NCBI GenBank assembly: GCA_015698045.1
Contig: BLAL01000033.1
Span: 124,001 to 188,000 of the forward strand
Reading direction: 5' to 3'
Origin: Rhizophagus clarus
Lineage: Eukaryota > Glomeromycota > Glomeromycetes > Glomerales > Glomeraceae
Length of the DNA stretch: 64,000 nucleotides
Under the pieces are notes generated by a model that searched no databases, was not told the DNA's origin, and saw nothing but the letters and a program-made list of their open reading frames with translations. Made by a program: the position numbers and the translations under genes. Of the stretch, positions 34,251 through 45,809 are shown in pieces. Positions within the stretch are counted from its first letter, which is position 1; each line of letters opens with the position of its first letter.

Positions 34251-37200
34251 AGTCGTGATCCGTGAAAGATCGGCACAAAATTACTATTAAGTTTTGGGGT
34301 AAAAATTTGCCGATCAATTATTAAATTATAATAATTGCTAACAATAGCAATAAGATAAAAATTACGAAAACATTTCACTGCTCCGCCAAATCACATGACA
34401 AGTTGCGTAAACAATGTAAGAATATGGTTTGACAAAAAAAAGTCATTTTACCGACTTGACGAAACCAACTTTTCTTGTAGCAGCTGTAGATTTCGGAGAT
34501 ACATACATATATAATATACTAATTTCACTCTTTAAAACAGTTTTCATTTTATGAATTTTTAAACTTTTATTGAACATTATTTATATTTCACTCTTTATAA
34601 AAACTTGCTACAAGTGTTTATTATGAATTTTCGGAGTCCATATTTTCTTCCAAAGAACGCAATGCCATGGCTTCTTTCCATTTGCGAGAAAAAGTTGAAA
34701 TCCAGTTTGTTATTGTAGATACTTTAGGTACGTCATTTTCTTCAATTTCACCAAGTTCTACACGCTTCAACAGTTCTTCATACATCTGTTGTGCATTTAA
34801 TTTTTGACGAGGATTTGCTGTTCCAGTATGGAACATTGATTCTAAGAGATTCTTTACTTGCAGAGTTATTCTTTTTACTGGCCCACGCTGACGAGTTTTT
34901 TCATTTTCCTTTAGAGCCCATCCACTGGTAAATATCTGTTGACTATTCAAAAAAAAAATAATTAGTATATCTAATAAATAAAAATGTGAGTGATATTATT
35001 TGTACCTTTTAGTTTCCGGTAATCCATTATTTACAATATTTCCCATGTTAACAAGTGTTTGGTTCTATAAATAATTGGATTGATTTATAATCAAAGAATT
35101 TATATAATAAAAATTCTAGAAATGAATATCACCTACCAATTCACCCTGTATTGGATCGCGTTTGTCTAACAAGCAAATATGTTACTTTTATTAGAAATAA
35201 ATATAGCAAACAGGTAAACTCACTTTCTTTATTTAAGATTGGCATGGTCCATTGTTTAATACATTGTGTATGGGGTGTAAAAATAGGATTTGGTTTTTCA
35301 ATTTTTCGTTTTTTAACAATCTTTTCTATTTTTTCAGGTGACCATTCTTTCCATTCTCCAATTCCTGGTAGTGCACGTGCGTTAATATAACCAACTTTTT
35401 CTTCATCGGTGGGCCAAGTCCATTCTTGAAGGTTGGATATCCCCGTAATAGTCCCTAATTTTGCTTTATCTAAAGGGAATAATAAATGTGATTTTTTTCA
35501 AATTTAACAGCGTGCTAAATAGAGTTTTATTTTACCGTTATTTCTATTAGGATTCAAGTTAGCAACTCGAACACCTGCTATGTCTTTTACTGCTGATTCA
35601 ATATCATCTCCACAATCAACATCATACCCGAGTTTTATGTATCTTTTTATTGCTTGCGAAACCTTATTATCAATAAATTGACCAATCAGTATTATCTTTG
35701 ACTTTTAAGGTGATAATATAGTTGAATGCACCTGCGCATGATGTGAATCAATTGCAGTTTTGGCCTCTCCTGCTTCAAGAAAGATCCACTTGCGAGGTAT
35801 TATATTATACCACTCTTTCCAATGTCCAATAATCAACATTAATTCTGAACAGTGGTAATGCATTCCATTATCAGACATTATTGTTATCCATTTAGGCTTT
35901 GGATTCATTGTTTCAATTACAGTGTGGAGAGAAGATGCGGTAAACCATGCATCTTGGTGTGTATCATTGGACCAATGATCAAATATTTGAATATCAAGTT
36001 GATTTTGTTCCATATTTTTGGTATATACAAGTACAGAATGAAAACTCCAACCACGTTTTCCAAAGAATTCTGTTTTAGTTTCTCGTGAACTTTGAGGTAG
36101 TATTCTCATTTTGTAATCTACAATCATTACAGCACCTTCACCATCTAATTCCTCTAAATTTGTTCGTACATGAATATTCAAGTATGTTTTTCGAGCATGA
36201 TGTGCCATCCATGCTATAAGTTTTTGCTGATATTCATCAAGAACTTCAAAATATTCTTCACTTGTTACTGCTTTTAATTCTTGAAAAAAACTGAAAAGAC
36301 TTTCACATTTTGAACAGGTAACTGGATGATTAAGATTACAATCTCCAAAAGCATGCCGTATACAGTGACTAATATAGGAATTATGAACTGCAGTACCAGT
36401 TGCAGTAACTTCCAGTTCTTTTGGATATTCTCGACGTATGTATCGTCGCAATTCTTGTGATTTTGTTAATAAATGTTTCTAATAAAATCAAATTCACATT
36501 AGATTTTATATTCTACACTTGCTAATATTAATAAACTTTATTTTTTACCTTTAGAGACTCATCTGTGACATGGGCGGAAATTATTACCCCAATATCTCCA
36601 AAAACTATATAACCACAGTCATTACAAGTGGAACATAAGCCACCTAAATTTTCTCGATACACATATTGACCACCTTTAAGACATGTCATAAAAGATGTAC
36701 GATGCATACCATTAGGATACTCTTCTGTAAATCTTTCCCATAATGCTTTTTTAGTATCTTGTAAGTATTTGATTGGTTTTCCTGTTTTGGCATCAGTTTT
36801 ATATGAACTCATATTGACAAATTCTTTATCATTTAAAAATGTGTCAATTTGTTCAAGCATTTCAGGTGTAAATCTTTGTCGGCGAATTATTGGTTTTACA
36901 AGTGGAGGAGCTTCATAACCATTAATACGTGCATATTTGCGAGACTCCGCAATAGTATGTGAACCAACCTGTATTTGATTATTGTATAAGATTTGCCAAT
37001 TATTATATCAGTAATATTTTTTGCAAAATTTTCATTGTTTTTTTTTGTATTTAGTTTATTTACATAAAGTTTATTTACATAATTTTTAAAAATTATAAAG
37101 ATTTCATAAAAAAAGCAAATATTACATTCAAATTTTGTTTTAATTCATCGTAGGTGAATTCATTGGAAATTATAGAAAGTATGCGTCATTTTCCATTAGG

Positions 37201-38558
37201 AGTTTTTTTATTGTTGGCAAGTGCACGTTCAAAACACATCCAAAATGTGTGTGTTGTATTTGATATACTTTTTGGAGTACTAGTAAGGAAACCACTTCGA
37301 TATAAAGTAGCAAATGCTACTTTATCTGCTTCTCCATTTGGTGATTTTGTCCATAATTGACGCTAATGTAATAATATTCCATTTTAATATTTGAATATCA
37401 GATATAGGAGACAATAAAAAAAAATATCATATTTACTAACCTGCGATTCTTCATGTGTCCAAGGAGTTATATTTGTTGCACTAACTGCTTTTAGCATAGT
37501 TTGCCATGCACTTAATTCACGTTCGCTAAATTCATATCCTTTTGGGTATATAGCATGCAAGGCAGGTTCAAATTCAATTATTGGATTTTTAGATTCAGCC
37601 CAGTTTGTAAAAAAATATTTCCAATTGGCATTTGCCAGAGTTCTTCTTTTTACGTAATAATCAAATAACTGTTCTAGAATATATTCATTATTCCAGTCAT
37701 TAAGAGTACATTTGGGTATTTGATACTGTTGAATTAGATTTTTTGTAATCGGATTATCAAGACCAAAAAGTTTTGCGCCAGTAAATTTTTTTAGTTGTCC
37801 TGTTTTTTTCCACACCTCATCTGGTGTTGCACCTATAAATTGTTTTATTAATGTGGATTCACGGTAAATTTCAACAATACATTTTTTTTCTTCAATTCGT
37901 GATACATAAATTGATTGCTTTCTTTCATACGAATGAAGAAGGGATGATTGAAAACCTGAACCCGCATAACCCCATTTTTTACGTGAAGATGTCCCAATAC
38001 CATAAATAAAAACTCTACAATTTTCTACATTTATACTAACGGGAATATATTGAATATTTTTTTTTAAAGTTTCAAGAATATTTTTATCATTCCAACCCAT
38101 TACTTGATATCCTGAGTAGCGTGTTGAAGTATTGAAACAATCTTTATAAACTGTAGAAATAGCCTTTGTAGGACTTGACTCTGTAACAACATGTAAACCG
38201 CTTTGACAACAATATATTGGCATTAATTTGTTACTGCCAGAACCAGTTTGTATTGTTAAAACAAAATCTACTTCATTAAGTAGAACTTTAGTCTGTTGCC
38301 CCAGTCTAATCGGAAATAAAGTTTTGTTTTCATTTGAAATTATCCACCAATAAAAAGAATAAGGTCCATAGTGAAGTTCAGGTACTATAGAACCTGGATT
38401 TATTAAAGTAACACGTAAATTTTGAGTCATTTTGACAGCTGTTAAAGGTTGTCAACGAGAGATTTGAGTTTATTATAGCTGGTTGTTATGTATCTTATCC
38501 CCAAATTTACTATACACGACTCATATGATCTGATGTCGATCATTCGCGGATCACGACT
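34251..38558 (-). mobile_element. youngest nested element: DDE transposon in the DD34E intron
   Basis: Ends start AGTCGTGATCCGTGAA (left) and AGTCGTGATCCGCGAA (right, reverse complement), flanked by TA at 34249-34250 and 38559-38560. It sits in intron 2 of the DD34E transposase. It contains one spliced gene on the minus strand and non-coding DNA at 34260-34620. Confidence 0.88.
34621..38430 (-). CDS. ten-exon DDE transposase with a FYRC-like N-terminal region
   Basis: Minus-strand exons: 38430-37441, 37362-37126, 36968-36549, 36478-35732, 35662-35536, 35469-35224, 35165-35137, 35064-35006 and 34942-34621, with clean GT-AG introns (one short exon boundary may differ). Exon 1 has a stretch (ATPDEVWKKTG...AKLFGLDNP) resembling the FYR C-terminal domain of chromatin proteins; this is a by-eye match. 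Exon 3 has CxxC pairs (CSTCNDCG). Exon 4 has the probable catalytic residues: D of MIVDYKMR, D of IMSDNGMHYH and E of LEAGEAKTAIDSHH. I recall many close relatives in Rhizophagus. The one defect is TGA in exon 2 near 37180, before an Arg codon, likely from CGA. Otherwise intact, fitting its place as the youngest insertion. Confidence 0.82.
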
Positions 38559-39343
38559 TAAATAAATAAATAATCAAATATTTTATTTTCCAGTTGCAAA
38601 AAGCTGCAAAAGAGAGGAGTGAGCTCTTACGCAGTGTTTTTATGTATAAAATAGGAAGTGAATTCAAGCCAGAACAACTTGTTTTTATTGATGAAACGTC
38701 AAAAGATGAAAGAAGTTTATCCAGGGCTTATGGATATAGTATAAAAAATGTAAGGGTTGAAAAAAGTATTGTTTTTGTGAGAGGTAAACGGTATACTATT
38801 TTACCGGCATTGACATTAGATGGATTCATAGCCGCCGATATCATAGAAGGAAGTTGTAATAAAGAAAGATTTCAGACATTTATTCTTACACAAGTGGTAT
38901 GTTATTTATATATTTATTTTATTTATTTAAGATAATATATATTTATATTTAATTTTTTAGTTGCCTTAAATGAACGAATATCCAAATAAAAATAGCGTAA
39001 TCGTGATGGATAATGCAAAAATCCATCATGATGAAAAATTAGTAGAATCAATTGAACAAATGGGATGTAAAGTACTTTATTTGCCACCGTACTCTCCAGA
39101 TTATAATCCCATTGAAACAGCTTTTTCTGGAATTAAATCATGGCTAAAAAGAAATAGCATATTTGTAGAAAGTTGCACTGATCCCAAATATCCACTTTTT
39201 TTAGCATTGTCTTACGTAACACCTAGTATGGCAAAAGGTTATTTTAGCGAATCAATTTATTCATATTAAATAATTTGATTTAATTACAGATTAATAAACT
39301 GCTAAAAAACTTTATTAATTGACCAAAAAAAATACAAAAAATG

Positions 39344-41154
39344 CTATTGTATAAGTTTTTTTGCTTCTTTAATCAAATTTAATCTACGTCCCATTATTTC
39401 TATACCAAACTCATTTAATAAAATTTCAGGACTCATTTCTGCAATTTGTGATACAGTAATCTCCTCCTCTTCAAACTTTTGTAAAAAGTTTGTATATTTG
39501 CCTTCACCATATTGTTTATCAAGTTGTTCTAAAAATTCCTTCATAGACAATTCAGAAAATTCTGTATTATTATTATTATTTAAAGTATCAGACTGTAAAG
39601 TTAAAGTATTTGACGAATTTAACGATAATAAATGTTGTGATGATTGATGTAATGGTGGGTATGATGGCGGATGTTGTGGTGGGTAAGATGGCGGATGTTG
39701 TGATGGATGTTGTGATAGATGTTGTGGTGGATGTTGTGATGGATGTGGTGGTAAATATGGTGGCCATCCATAATAATAAGGATAAACATTCGGTGGAATA
39801 TTATAATGTGAATAAGAGTTTGTAGAATCATTATTTACTAATGTTGATGATGATGAATGATTTGATGATGAAATCTTTAAAGAATTTCCCATTCCAAAAT
39901 TAGGATGTGGTGGCGGAGTTTCATAATCACAGTGATTCTTATGCTGTAAATAAAATTACTCGTTAGATAATAATAAAAAAAAACAAAAAAAATTTAAAAC
40001 TATTATTACAATTTCATCTGTCCACATGGATAAATGTAATGTAGTAAGTGGTAAATATCTATTGTCTTTGACATAACAATATCCCGTTTTATGGATATCA
40101 CATCCATGCTTTTCTTTAAGTTTCTTATGAATTTCTCCTTTTATAAGGTCAATTTCGTTCAAATTTGCTTCTTTAGGAATGGAAATTTTCTTTTTTTGTT
40201 TTGAAGGTGGCGTAATTTCATTTTCTTCGTCTATAGATTCTTCATCATCATCTAATGTTAAATTTTTCTAATAAAAAAATATAAATAAATTAATATTATT
40301 AAATAAGTAAATATATTTTTTAAGAAATATAAATACTTTTTTTCTTTTTGCCGTTTCTTTCTTTTGAATAGATGCAGTAATCAACAAAACCTTATTAGAG
40401 TTAATTAATCTAGAATATTCTTTTATAAATTCTTCAAAATCTTCCTCTTCTTCTAAAATAGTACCAGCTCCTATACCTTTCTCTGATTTATATGATAATT
40501 CATAATCAGTACGAACTAATAAACCAACTGCTTCACAAACTCTTTGTGATATCAATTCTTCAAATTCGTAGTAATCAACTGGCTTTTTTTCTAAAGTAAT
40601 TGCCTTTGCTGGCTTGGTTAAATCAGGCGTTTTAATTACAAGTTTAAAGCGAAAAAACGAATCTGCATTAGGTATAACATCATCTATAGAAAACTTATCA
40701 GATTGTTTTGTAATTATTTCACTTTTTCCATTTGTTGAAATCTGATTATTTTCTTGCGCAGGATCTTTATTTTTCTCATTTTTTTTATTATAAGTATTTT
40801 GATCTCTAGTTAGTTGACTATTACATTTGGAACATAAAGTAAAATTAAATTTTTTTGAAAAATTAGAATTATATCCATATAATTGACTACTAGAATGTAA
40901 TAAAGCAGCTAATATATAATGACATCTATGAGGATTATATACACCATTTCTAACACTCCCAACTTGAGCCGTTTCTTTTTTTTACTATTCGTTGGTTTAA
41001 TAGTTTTATTACAACTACAATATTCAATTACTAGATTAACGTTACAGTAAAGACATTTTTGACATGAATAACAAGTTCCTATTTGATATTCTCTATTTTT
41101 AACGTTTAAAGTTTCTGTTTTTTCATATTGTTCATAGTCTTTACAGTTACTCAT
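39344..41154 (-). CDS. Cys-rich plus SAM-domain protein carried by the DD34E element
   Basis: Minus-strand exons are 41154-40337, 40267-40010 and 39943-39344. The N-terminus has paired cysteines (CYSCQKCLYC, then EYCSC and later CSKC) suggesting zinc binding. The middle is Lys/Glu-rich. Exon 3 has Pro/His-rich repeats of the type HPPQHPSQ (39650-39760) and ends with a SAM domain of about 65 residues, containing FLEQLDKQYGEGKYTNFLQK and EFGIEIMGRRLNLI. SAM domains mediate oligomerisation. One fault: after an A8 run (plus strand T8 at 40976-40983) the frame must shift by one to continue, so there is a 1-bp deletion or an error. It lies within the element's ends and faces the transposase tail to tail. 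Confidence 0.78.
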
Positions 41155-42488
41155 TATAATATTTTTTGTGCGCGAAGCCGCGAAAAGTTAAATTTTTCGC
41201 GTTTGATAGTGATAATTGATAATCTAATAGCTGGCACGTGAAAATCTGGATAAATTTTATTGGATAATTTTAATTGTCACACAAAATTTCGAGTTTCGAA
41301 TTTTTCATGTGGACTACTGATACAAAATAATAAATACACATATTTCTGAAAACGGCGATAATTTAAATTTTTTGATTATCATTATAGATTTTTTATTTTC
41401 TTTTATAGCTCATACGAAAAATGAAAGATATGAGAGGAGTACACGTTGCAGCAGTGAAAAGCGCTATTTTTAAGGAATTCGGTCTACAATCAATAAGTGG
41501 TAATAAACGAAAAAGCCTGCAAGATATAACGAGTTGGAAAAATTTACCACAAGTTAAAGAGTGTTATAATAAGTTATATGATGATAATGATAATGTAATC
41601 GAAAATATAACAAAACTCGCATTTCCCGCAATATCTGATACTGATGAGTCATTTCAGAATATCTATATTTATACATTAGCGATATGCGATATAGTATTGA
41701 ATCCTAGCTACCCCGATGTAGAGTGCGAGAAAAAACCTCTAGAACGACGATATCGGAAATTTAAGGTATGTGGCTGTTATTTAAACCAATTTATATAATT
41801 TGAAATCTATTCAGTTAGATAAAATTCGAATTAATACATTATTAGGATTTATTCGAAAAAAAAGGAGGTTTTACTATACATGACGCGCAGGAGATATTGA
41901 GGGAAGAAGTTCCAGAAATCCCGAAAACAGGCTCTTTTGAAGAGGAGGAGGAAACAGATGTAATTCTCAGAGGTGATGATACATTAATGACGTTGCATGA
42001 CGACTTGTTTTATGATGATTAGCAATTATTCATAGGTTGGAAAGTGATGTTTTATTTTAAGGTGGCATACTAATATTTTATAATTAATTATAATTATTAT
42101 CATTATGAATTTTATTATGAATTTTATTATTATAAATAAATAAATAAATTTACGTTAGTAATCGCAATGAATATTTTCAATATTTATCGTTTGAATTTTC
42201 TTGATTTTTATCGTATGAAATTTTCTCGACTTTTATCATTTAGGCTTAATTCTGATAAGTAATCATCTTTTCCGTATTGATACTACTCGACGAGTCTGAT
42301 TATTATCGATAGATATCATGTGACCTTTCCATCGATATACATCTCTATCGATATTTGTCATTTTAGTTAAATTCTGATAATTTGTCATCATTTACCCACA
42401 TCGATACTATTCGACGAGTCCGATTATTATCAATATATATCATGTGACCTATCCATCGATATATATTCCCTAAAAAAATTTCCTGATG

Positions 42489-42899
42489 TTATTTATGCTA
42501 CATTTTAAACCAATCAGATGTTATCATATAATTTATGTAATAGCGATACCATTCTAAGAAATTTAAAGATTATCTATAAGAAATCAACTAGTTTGTTCAA
42601 AGTACATGACTTGCATGTGCAATAAATAAGTTGCTAAATCAAATCTAAAACGATTATACTGTATCAATCTTTAAAAGGCTAAAAAAATAATACGCCTACA
42701 TCAGAAAGAGTAATTCTTAGCCAATTCAAAGCACATGACTTGCATATGCATTGTACTAAATCAAATCAGAACAATGTGTATATAAGCTGGTTATCTGTTA
42801 TACATACTTTTTTTTTATTTAATAAATAAATAAATTCACTTAGGTCGCTACCTTCAAAAATAAAAATAAATAAAATTCTTAAAATATTTTTTTAAAAAA
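42489..42899. other. spacer between Plavaka A and the hAT gene
   Basis: No gene was seen. It contains two copies of a segment with GCACATGACTTGCAT (around 42600 and 42730). It could hold the hAT 5' end, but no hAT terminus was identified. Confidence 0.45.
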
Positions 42900-45372
42900 A
42901 TGAACACAAATGAAAATAATCAACTTGATAATTTTGAAAAAGAAAACACCAGTAAAAAAAAAAGAGGTGGCTCTTAAAAGAAAAGTTGGGTATAGGAGTG
43001 GTTTGTTATTGATGAAGATGAATCAGCAGTCATCTATCAAGTGAAAATTATAGTTGGCTAAATTTGTAAAAAACGCTATAAATATAATAGCTCAATAGGA
43101 AACCTAATAACCTATTTAAATAATAAGCATCATATTACTGAGGGAATGAAAAAAGAAGACTATGAAGTAAGAATTTATATTTGGTTATTTAAACTCATTA
43201 AATTTTTAATTAATAATTTAATAAAAATTATTAGGTACCAATATTATTCAATCAAATAGAAACAATACCTCATAAAGAATCACGGCAAACAGAACTCCAA
43301 AATTTATTAGTAAATTGGATTTTATTCGACTTGCAACCTTTAATTGTTGTTTGATCAGATGCATTTTGTAAATTTTTAAAAGAACTTGATCCAGCTTTTA
43401 TATTGCCTGATGTTAAATTAGTTAAATAAATTATACATAAAGCTTATACCGTCTAGCACTGCATATAGTATCCCCCTTTTTCTGTACTCCCACTTCATAA
43501 GACCTGGGTATTTTACTAGATACAAAAATTTTACTCTTGTTTAGTACCCCCCATTAATTCTAGTAACTTAAGCTTAATTCTGGTAAGATACTAGGTATTA
43601 TATAAGATGTATAAAATATAATCCTCACAAAATACCCCAAAGTACTACTCAATTTTCAAAGCAGGTTTTTTGTATAAGACCCAGGGTATTATATGCAGTG
43701 CTAGACGGTAATAATACTCTTCCTTATATTCAAGAGTTTGTAGATAATAATGCAATTTCTGTTTACTTAACAACAGATATGTGGACGGCTAAGAATCGAC
43801 AAGGATTTTTGGGTATCACATGCTCTTTTTTAGATAAGAATTTCACACTTCATGAAATAATACTAACCATAGAATATGTAAGGTATCCTCATACATCAGA
43901 AAATATTTCTGATACGTTATTTTATATATTAGATGAATGGGATTTAAGAGAAAAAGTACATATAATTGTTACTGATAATGGAGCTAACATAAAAAAAGCT
44001 ATTAAAGATATAGGAACTATTTCTAAAAATATAAAATGGCAATCTTGTGCCGCGCATACACTTCAACTTATAGTTGGAAAGGAGTTAAATTTAGTTAAAT
44101 TATTAGTATTAAAAGCCAAAAGATTGATAGATTTTTTTTTAAGACCTAAACAAAGTGAGAGATTAGAAGAAATTCAAAAAAAATCATATCATATAATTGA
44201 AGTGGTAAGAAATTTTTACAATTTTTATATTTGGTTTAATTTATAATAATTATAAAATTATTAGGATACCGGTGAAACTAGTGATTTCCTTCTTCACGTG
44301 ATTGCTGACATTTCCACAAGGTGGAATTCAAGCTACTATGCCTGGACACGATTGGTTAAAGTAAAGGGTTACATACAGGCATTGTTACCAGAATTAGAAA
44401 ATGATTCAGATCAAAGTGCTAAAAAAGATGGCAAATATTTAAGATCAATTATGCTCAGTTTAGATGAATGGGACCTTTTACAAGAGCTAATTATAGTTCT
44501 TGAACAGGCTACTCGACATCTTGGTGGAGAAAAATATGTAACTTATAGTATAATGTATCCACTTGTAAAGGAAATTAAATGACAATTATTATTACCATCT
44601 TCATCTAATATATCATTTACTTCTGATAAATTAAATTTTGAAGATGTTGAAGAAGTTTTTATATTAACAGCAGAAGTTGAAAAATTAGAAAATAGGGAAA
44701 TTAATAATAGAGAATAATAATAATCAAAAGAAACAAAATCAAATTGATCTAAATCAATCATTAAATACAAAAGATATGTTAGATAAAGTAAAAAAAAATT
44801 TATATAATGCTATGTATTTTTACTGGCAATTTCTATCTGAATATTATATGATATCTACTATTCTTGATCCAAGAATTAAATGTGTAAATGACGAATTAGA
44901 GAAAGATGAAGAATTGTTACGTCAAAAATATGAACATTATTATCAGGATCAATTACAAACACCCATTAAGTCACGCTCTGTTTCTCCAATTTCATTAGAA
45001 CATCTTCCTACTTCACAACCTTCAATTTTTGCAATTTTTGAACAAAATCAACCCAAAGTATATGACGAAATTAAAAAATACCTACAAGAAGATAAGATTT
45101 CTTTTAATCAAAATCCATTTGAATGGTGGGCTAATAAAAAAATTAAGTACCCAATATCAGCAAAAATAGCTAGAATTTACTTGGTAGTTCCTGCAACTTC
45201 AACACCATCAGAAAGATTATTTTCTGATGCTGGCAATTTACTAAGTGCAAAAAGAACCAGAATGGATGCAGAATTCTTTAAACATATGATATTTTTAAAT
45301 AAAAATCACAGGTCAAATGAAAAAAAATCAGATTTTACTCTATTTAAAATAGCCTTGCCAATTTCAATATAG
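42900..45372 (+). pseudogene. hAT transposase pseudogene
   Basis: Segments 42900-43166, 43235-43448 plus 43709-44204, 44265-44711 and 44776-45372 together cover a hAT transposase. The N-terminus is a decayed BED-type zinc finger. The centre has TTDMWTAKNRQG, VTDNGANIKKA and RWNSSYYAW; the C-terminus is the hAT dimerisation domain with NPFEWWANKKIKYP and PATSTPSERLFSDAG. Stops at several positions, among them a TAG and TGA at probable Trp codons and TAA at probable Gln codons, plus a small indel near 44715 and a miniature-element insertion at 43449, inactivate it. The C-terminal end runs into a tandem repeat. Confidence 0.88.
43449..43708. mobile_element. 260-bp miniature element inserted in the hAT coding sequence
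   Basis: Inverted ends share CCGTCTAGCACTGCATATA with one difference (G/A) just inside. TA flanks both sides (43447-43448 and 43709-43710). Removing the element and one TA rejoins the hAT frame exactly at an Ala-Tyr-Asn-Asn-Thr stretch. Inside are pyrimidine-rich blocks with CCCCC and GGGTATT words but no gene. TA target and ends suggest a Tc1/mariner-type non-autonomous element. Confidence 0.9.
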
Positions 45373-45809
45373 GACATGCCGAATTTTGCTTATTTTAGTA
45401 TAGCCATTTCTATTTTTGCCGATTTTTGTTATATTCCGATTTAAAAATCAGAAATGCCGAATTTAGTGGCCAATTTTTACACAGGTCAAATGAAAAAAAA
45501 ATCAGATTTTACTCTATTTAAAATAGCCTTGCCAATTTCAATATAGGACATGCCGAATTTTGCTTATTTTAGTATAGTCATCTCTATTTTTGCCAATTTT
45601 TGTTATATTCCGATTTAAAAATCAGAAATGCCGAATTTAGTGGCCGATTTTTACACAGGTCAAATGAAAAAAAATCAGATTTTACTCTATTTAAAATAGC
45701 CTTGCCAATTTCAATATAGGACATGCCGAATTTTGCTTATTGCTGATTTTTGTTATATTCTGATTTAACAGTCAGAAAAACTGATTTTAGCGGCCGATTT
45801 TTACCTTTT
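45311..45809. repeat. 173-174 bp tandem repeat, three copies (third shortened)
   Basis: Copies begin with GGTCAAATGAAAAAAA at 45311, 45484 and 45658. The first copy includes the last codons and TAG stop of the hAT gene, so the duplicated unit straddles the 3' end of the gene. The words GCCGATTTTTGTTATATTC and AGTGGCC recur. The third copy has an internal deletion and diverges to 45809. Confidence 0.85.

Larger units (their letters stand above)
33803..39269 (+). pseudogene. DD34E transposase, interrupted by a nested element and point mutations
   Basis: Exon 1 (33803 to about 34006) encodes an HTH start with FSAKETASRLYIGVSTVYKI. A 1-bp shift near 33957 is needed to reach the RKKTLSLADLN segment. 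Exon 2 (about 34070-34209) ends in an intron that now contains the 34251-38558 element. Exon 3 (about 38594-38895) carries the first catalytic D (FIDETSKDE). Exon 4 (38961-39269) carries VMDNAKIHH and PPYSPDYNPIE: 34 residues lie between the second D and E. A TAA two codons into exon 4 is one C-to-T step from CAA. The family is the DDE_3/IS630-Tc1 group. This copy would not make a full protein as it stands. Confidence 0.85.
33275..41358 (+). mobile_element. DD34E Tc1/mariner-like element inserted in Plavaka copy A
   Basis: Both ends start TCGCCGTTTTCAGAAATATG (reverse complement at the right). TA flanks both sides (33273-33274 and 41359-41360). Copy B shows the uninterrupted site near 59695, proving insertion. 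Without the inner 4.3-kb element it is about 3.8 kb, large for this superfamily, because it holds a second gene on the opposite strand besides the transposase. Confidence 0.93.
32123..42022 (+). pseudogene. second gene of Plavaka copy A, split by an insertion in intron 4
   Basis: Exons are 32123-32399, 32480-32548, 32596-32964, 33063-33270, then after the 8.1-kb insertion 41409-41765 and 41847-42022. The protein of about 480 residues starts with a Lys/Arg-rich nuclear-localisation-like segment (MPKKRKYS), has Ser/Thr/Glu-rich linkers, a possible coiled coil and an acidic C-terminus. No known domain. By analogy with two-gene CACTA elements it may be an accessory DNA-binding protein; that is inference. 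TAA at 32917-32919 interrupts exon 3 where copy B reads CAA. The insertion lies inside an intron, since copy B splices across the same spot. Confidence 0.7.
27551..42488. mobile_element. Plavaka (CACTA-like) element, copy A, split by nested insertions
   Basis: Ends read CATCAGGAAATTTTTTCAG at the left and CATCAGGAAATTTTTTTAG in reverse complement at the right. About 6.85 kb remains once the nested 8.1 kb (33275-41358) is discounted. It carries two divergent spliced genes: a Plavaka transposase on the minus strand and a second protein on the plus strand, with a repeat-rich shared promoter region between them. Subterminal repeats lie inside both ends, as in CACTA elements. A TT on each side may be a 2-bp target duplication. 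The inverted copy B starts at 58568. Confidence 0.88.

Noticed and set aside
35705-35707. Stop codon splitting the inner DDE transposase
   Set aside because: It lies inside a clean 69-bp GT-AG intron (35731-35663); splicing gives a continuous frame.
39610-39831. Met-Val-Asp and His-Ile repeat frames over the Pro/His repeats
   Set aside because: Shadows of the Pro/His-rich region of the SAM-domain gene.
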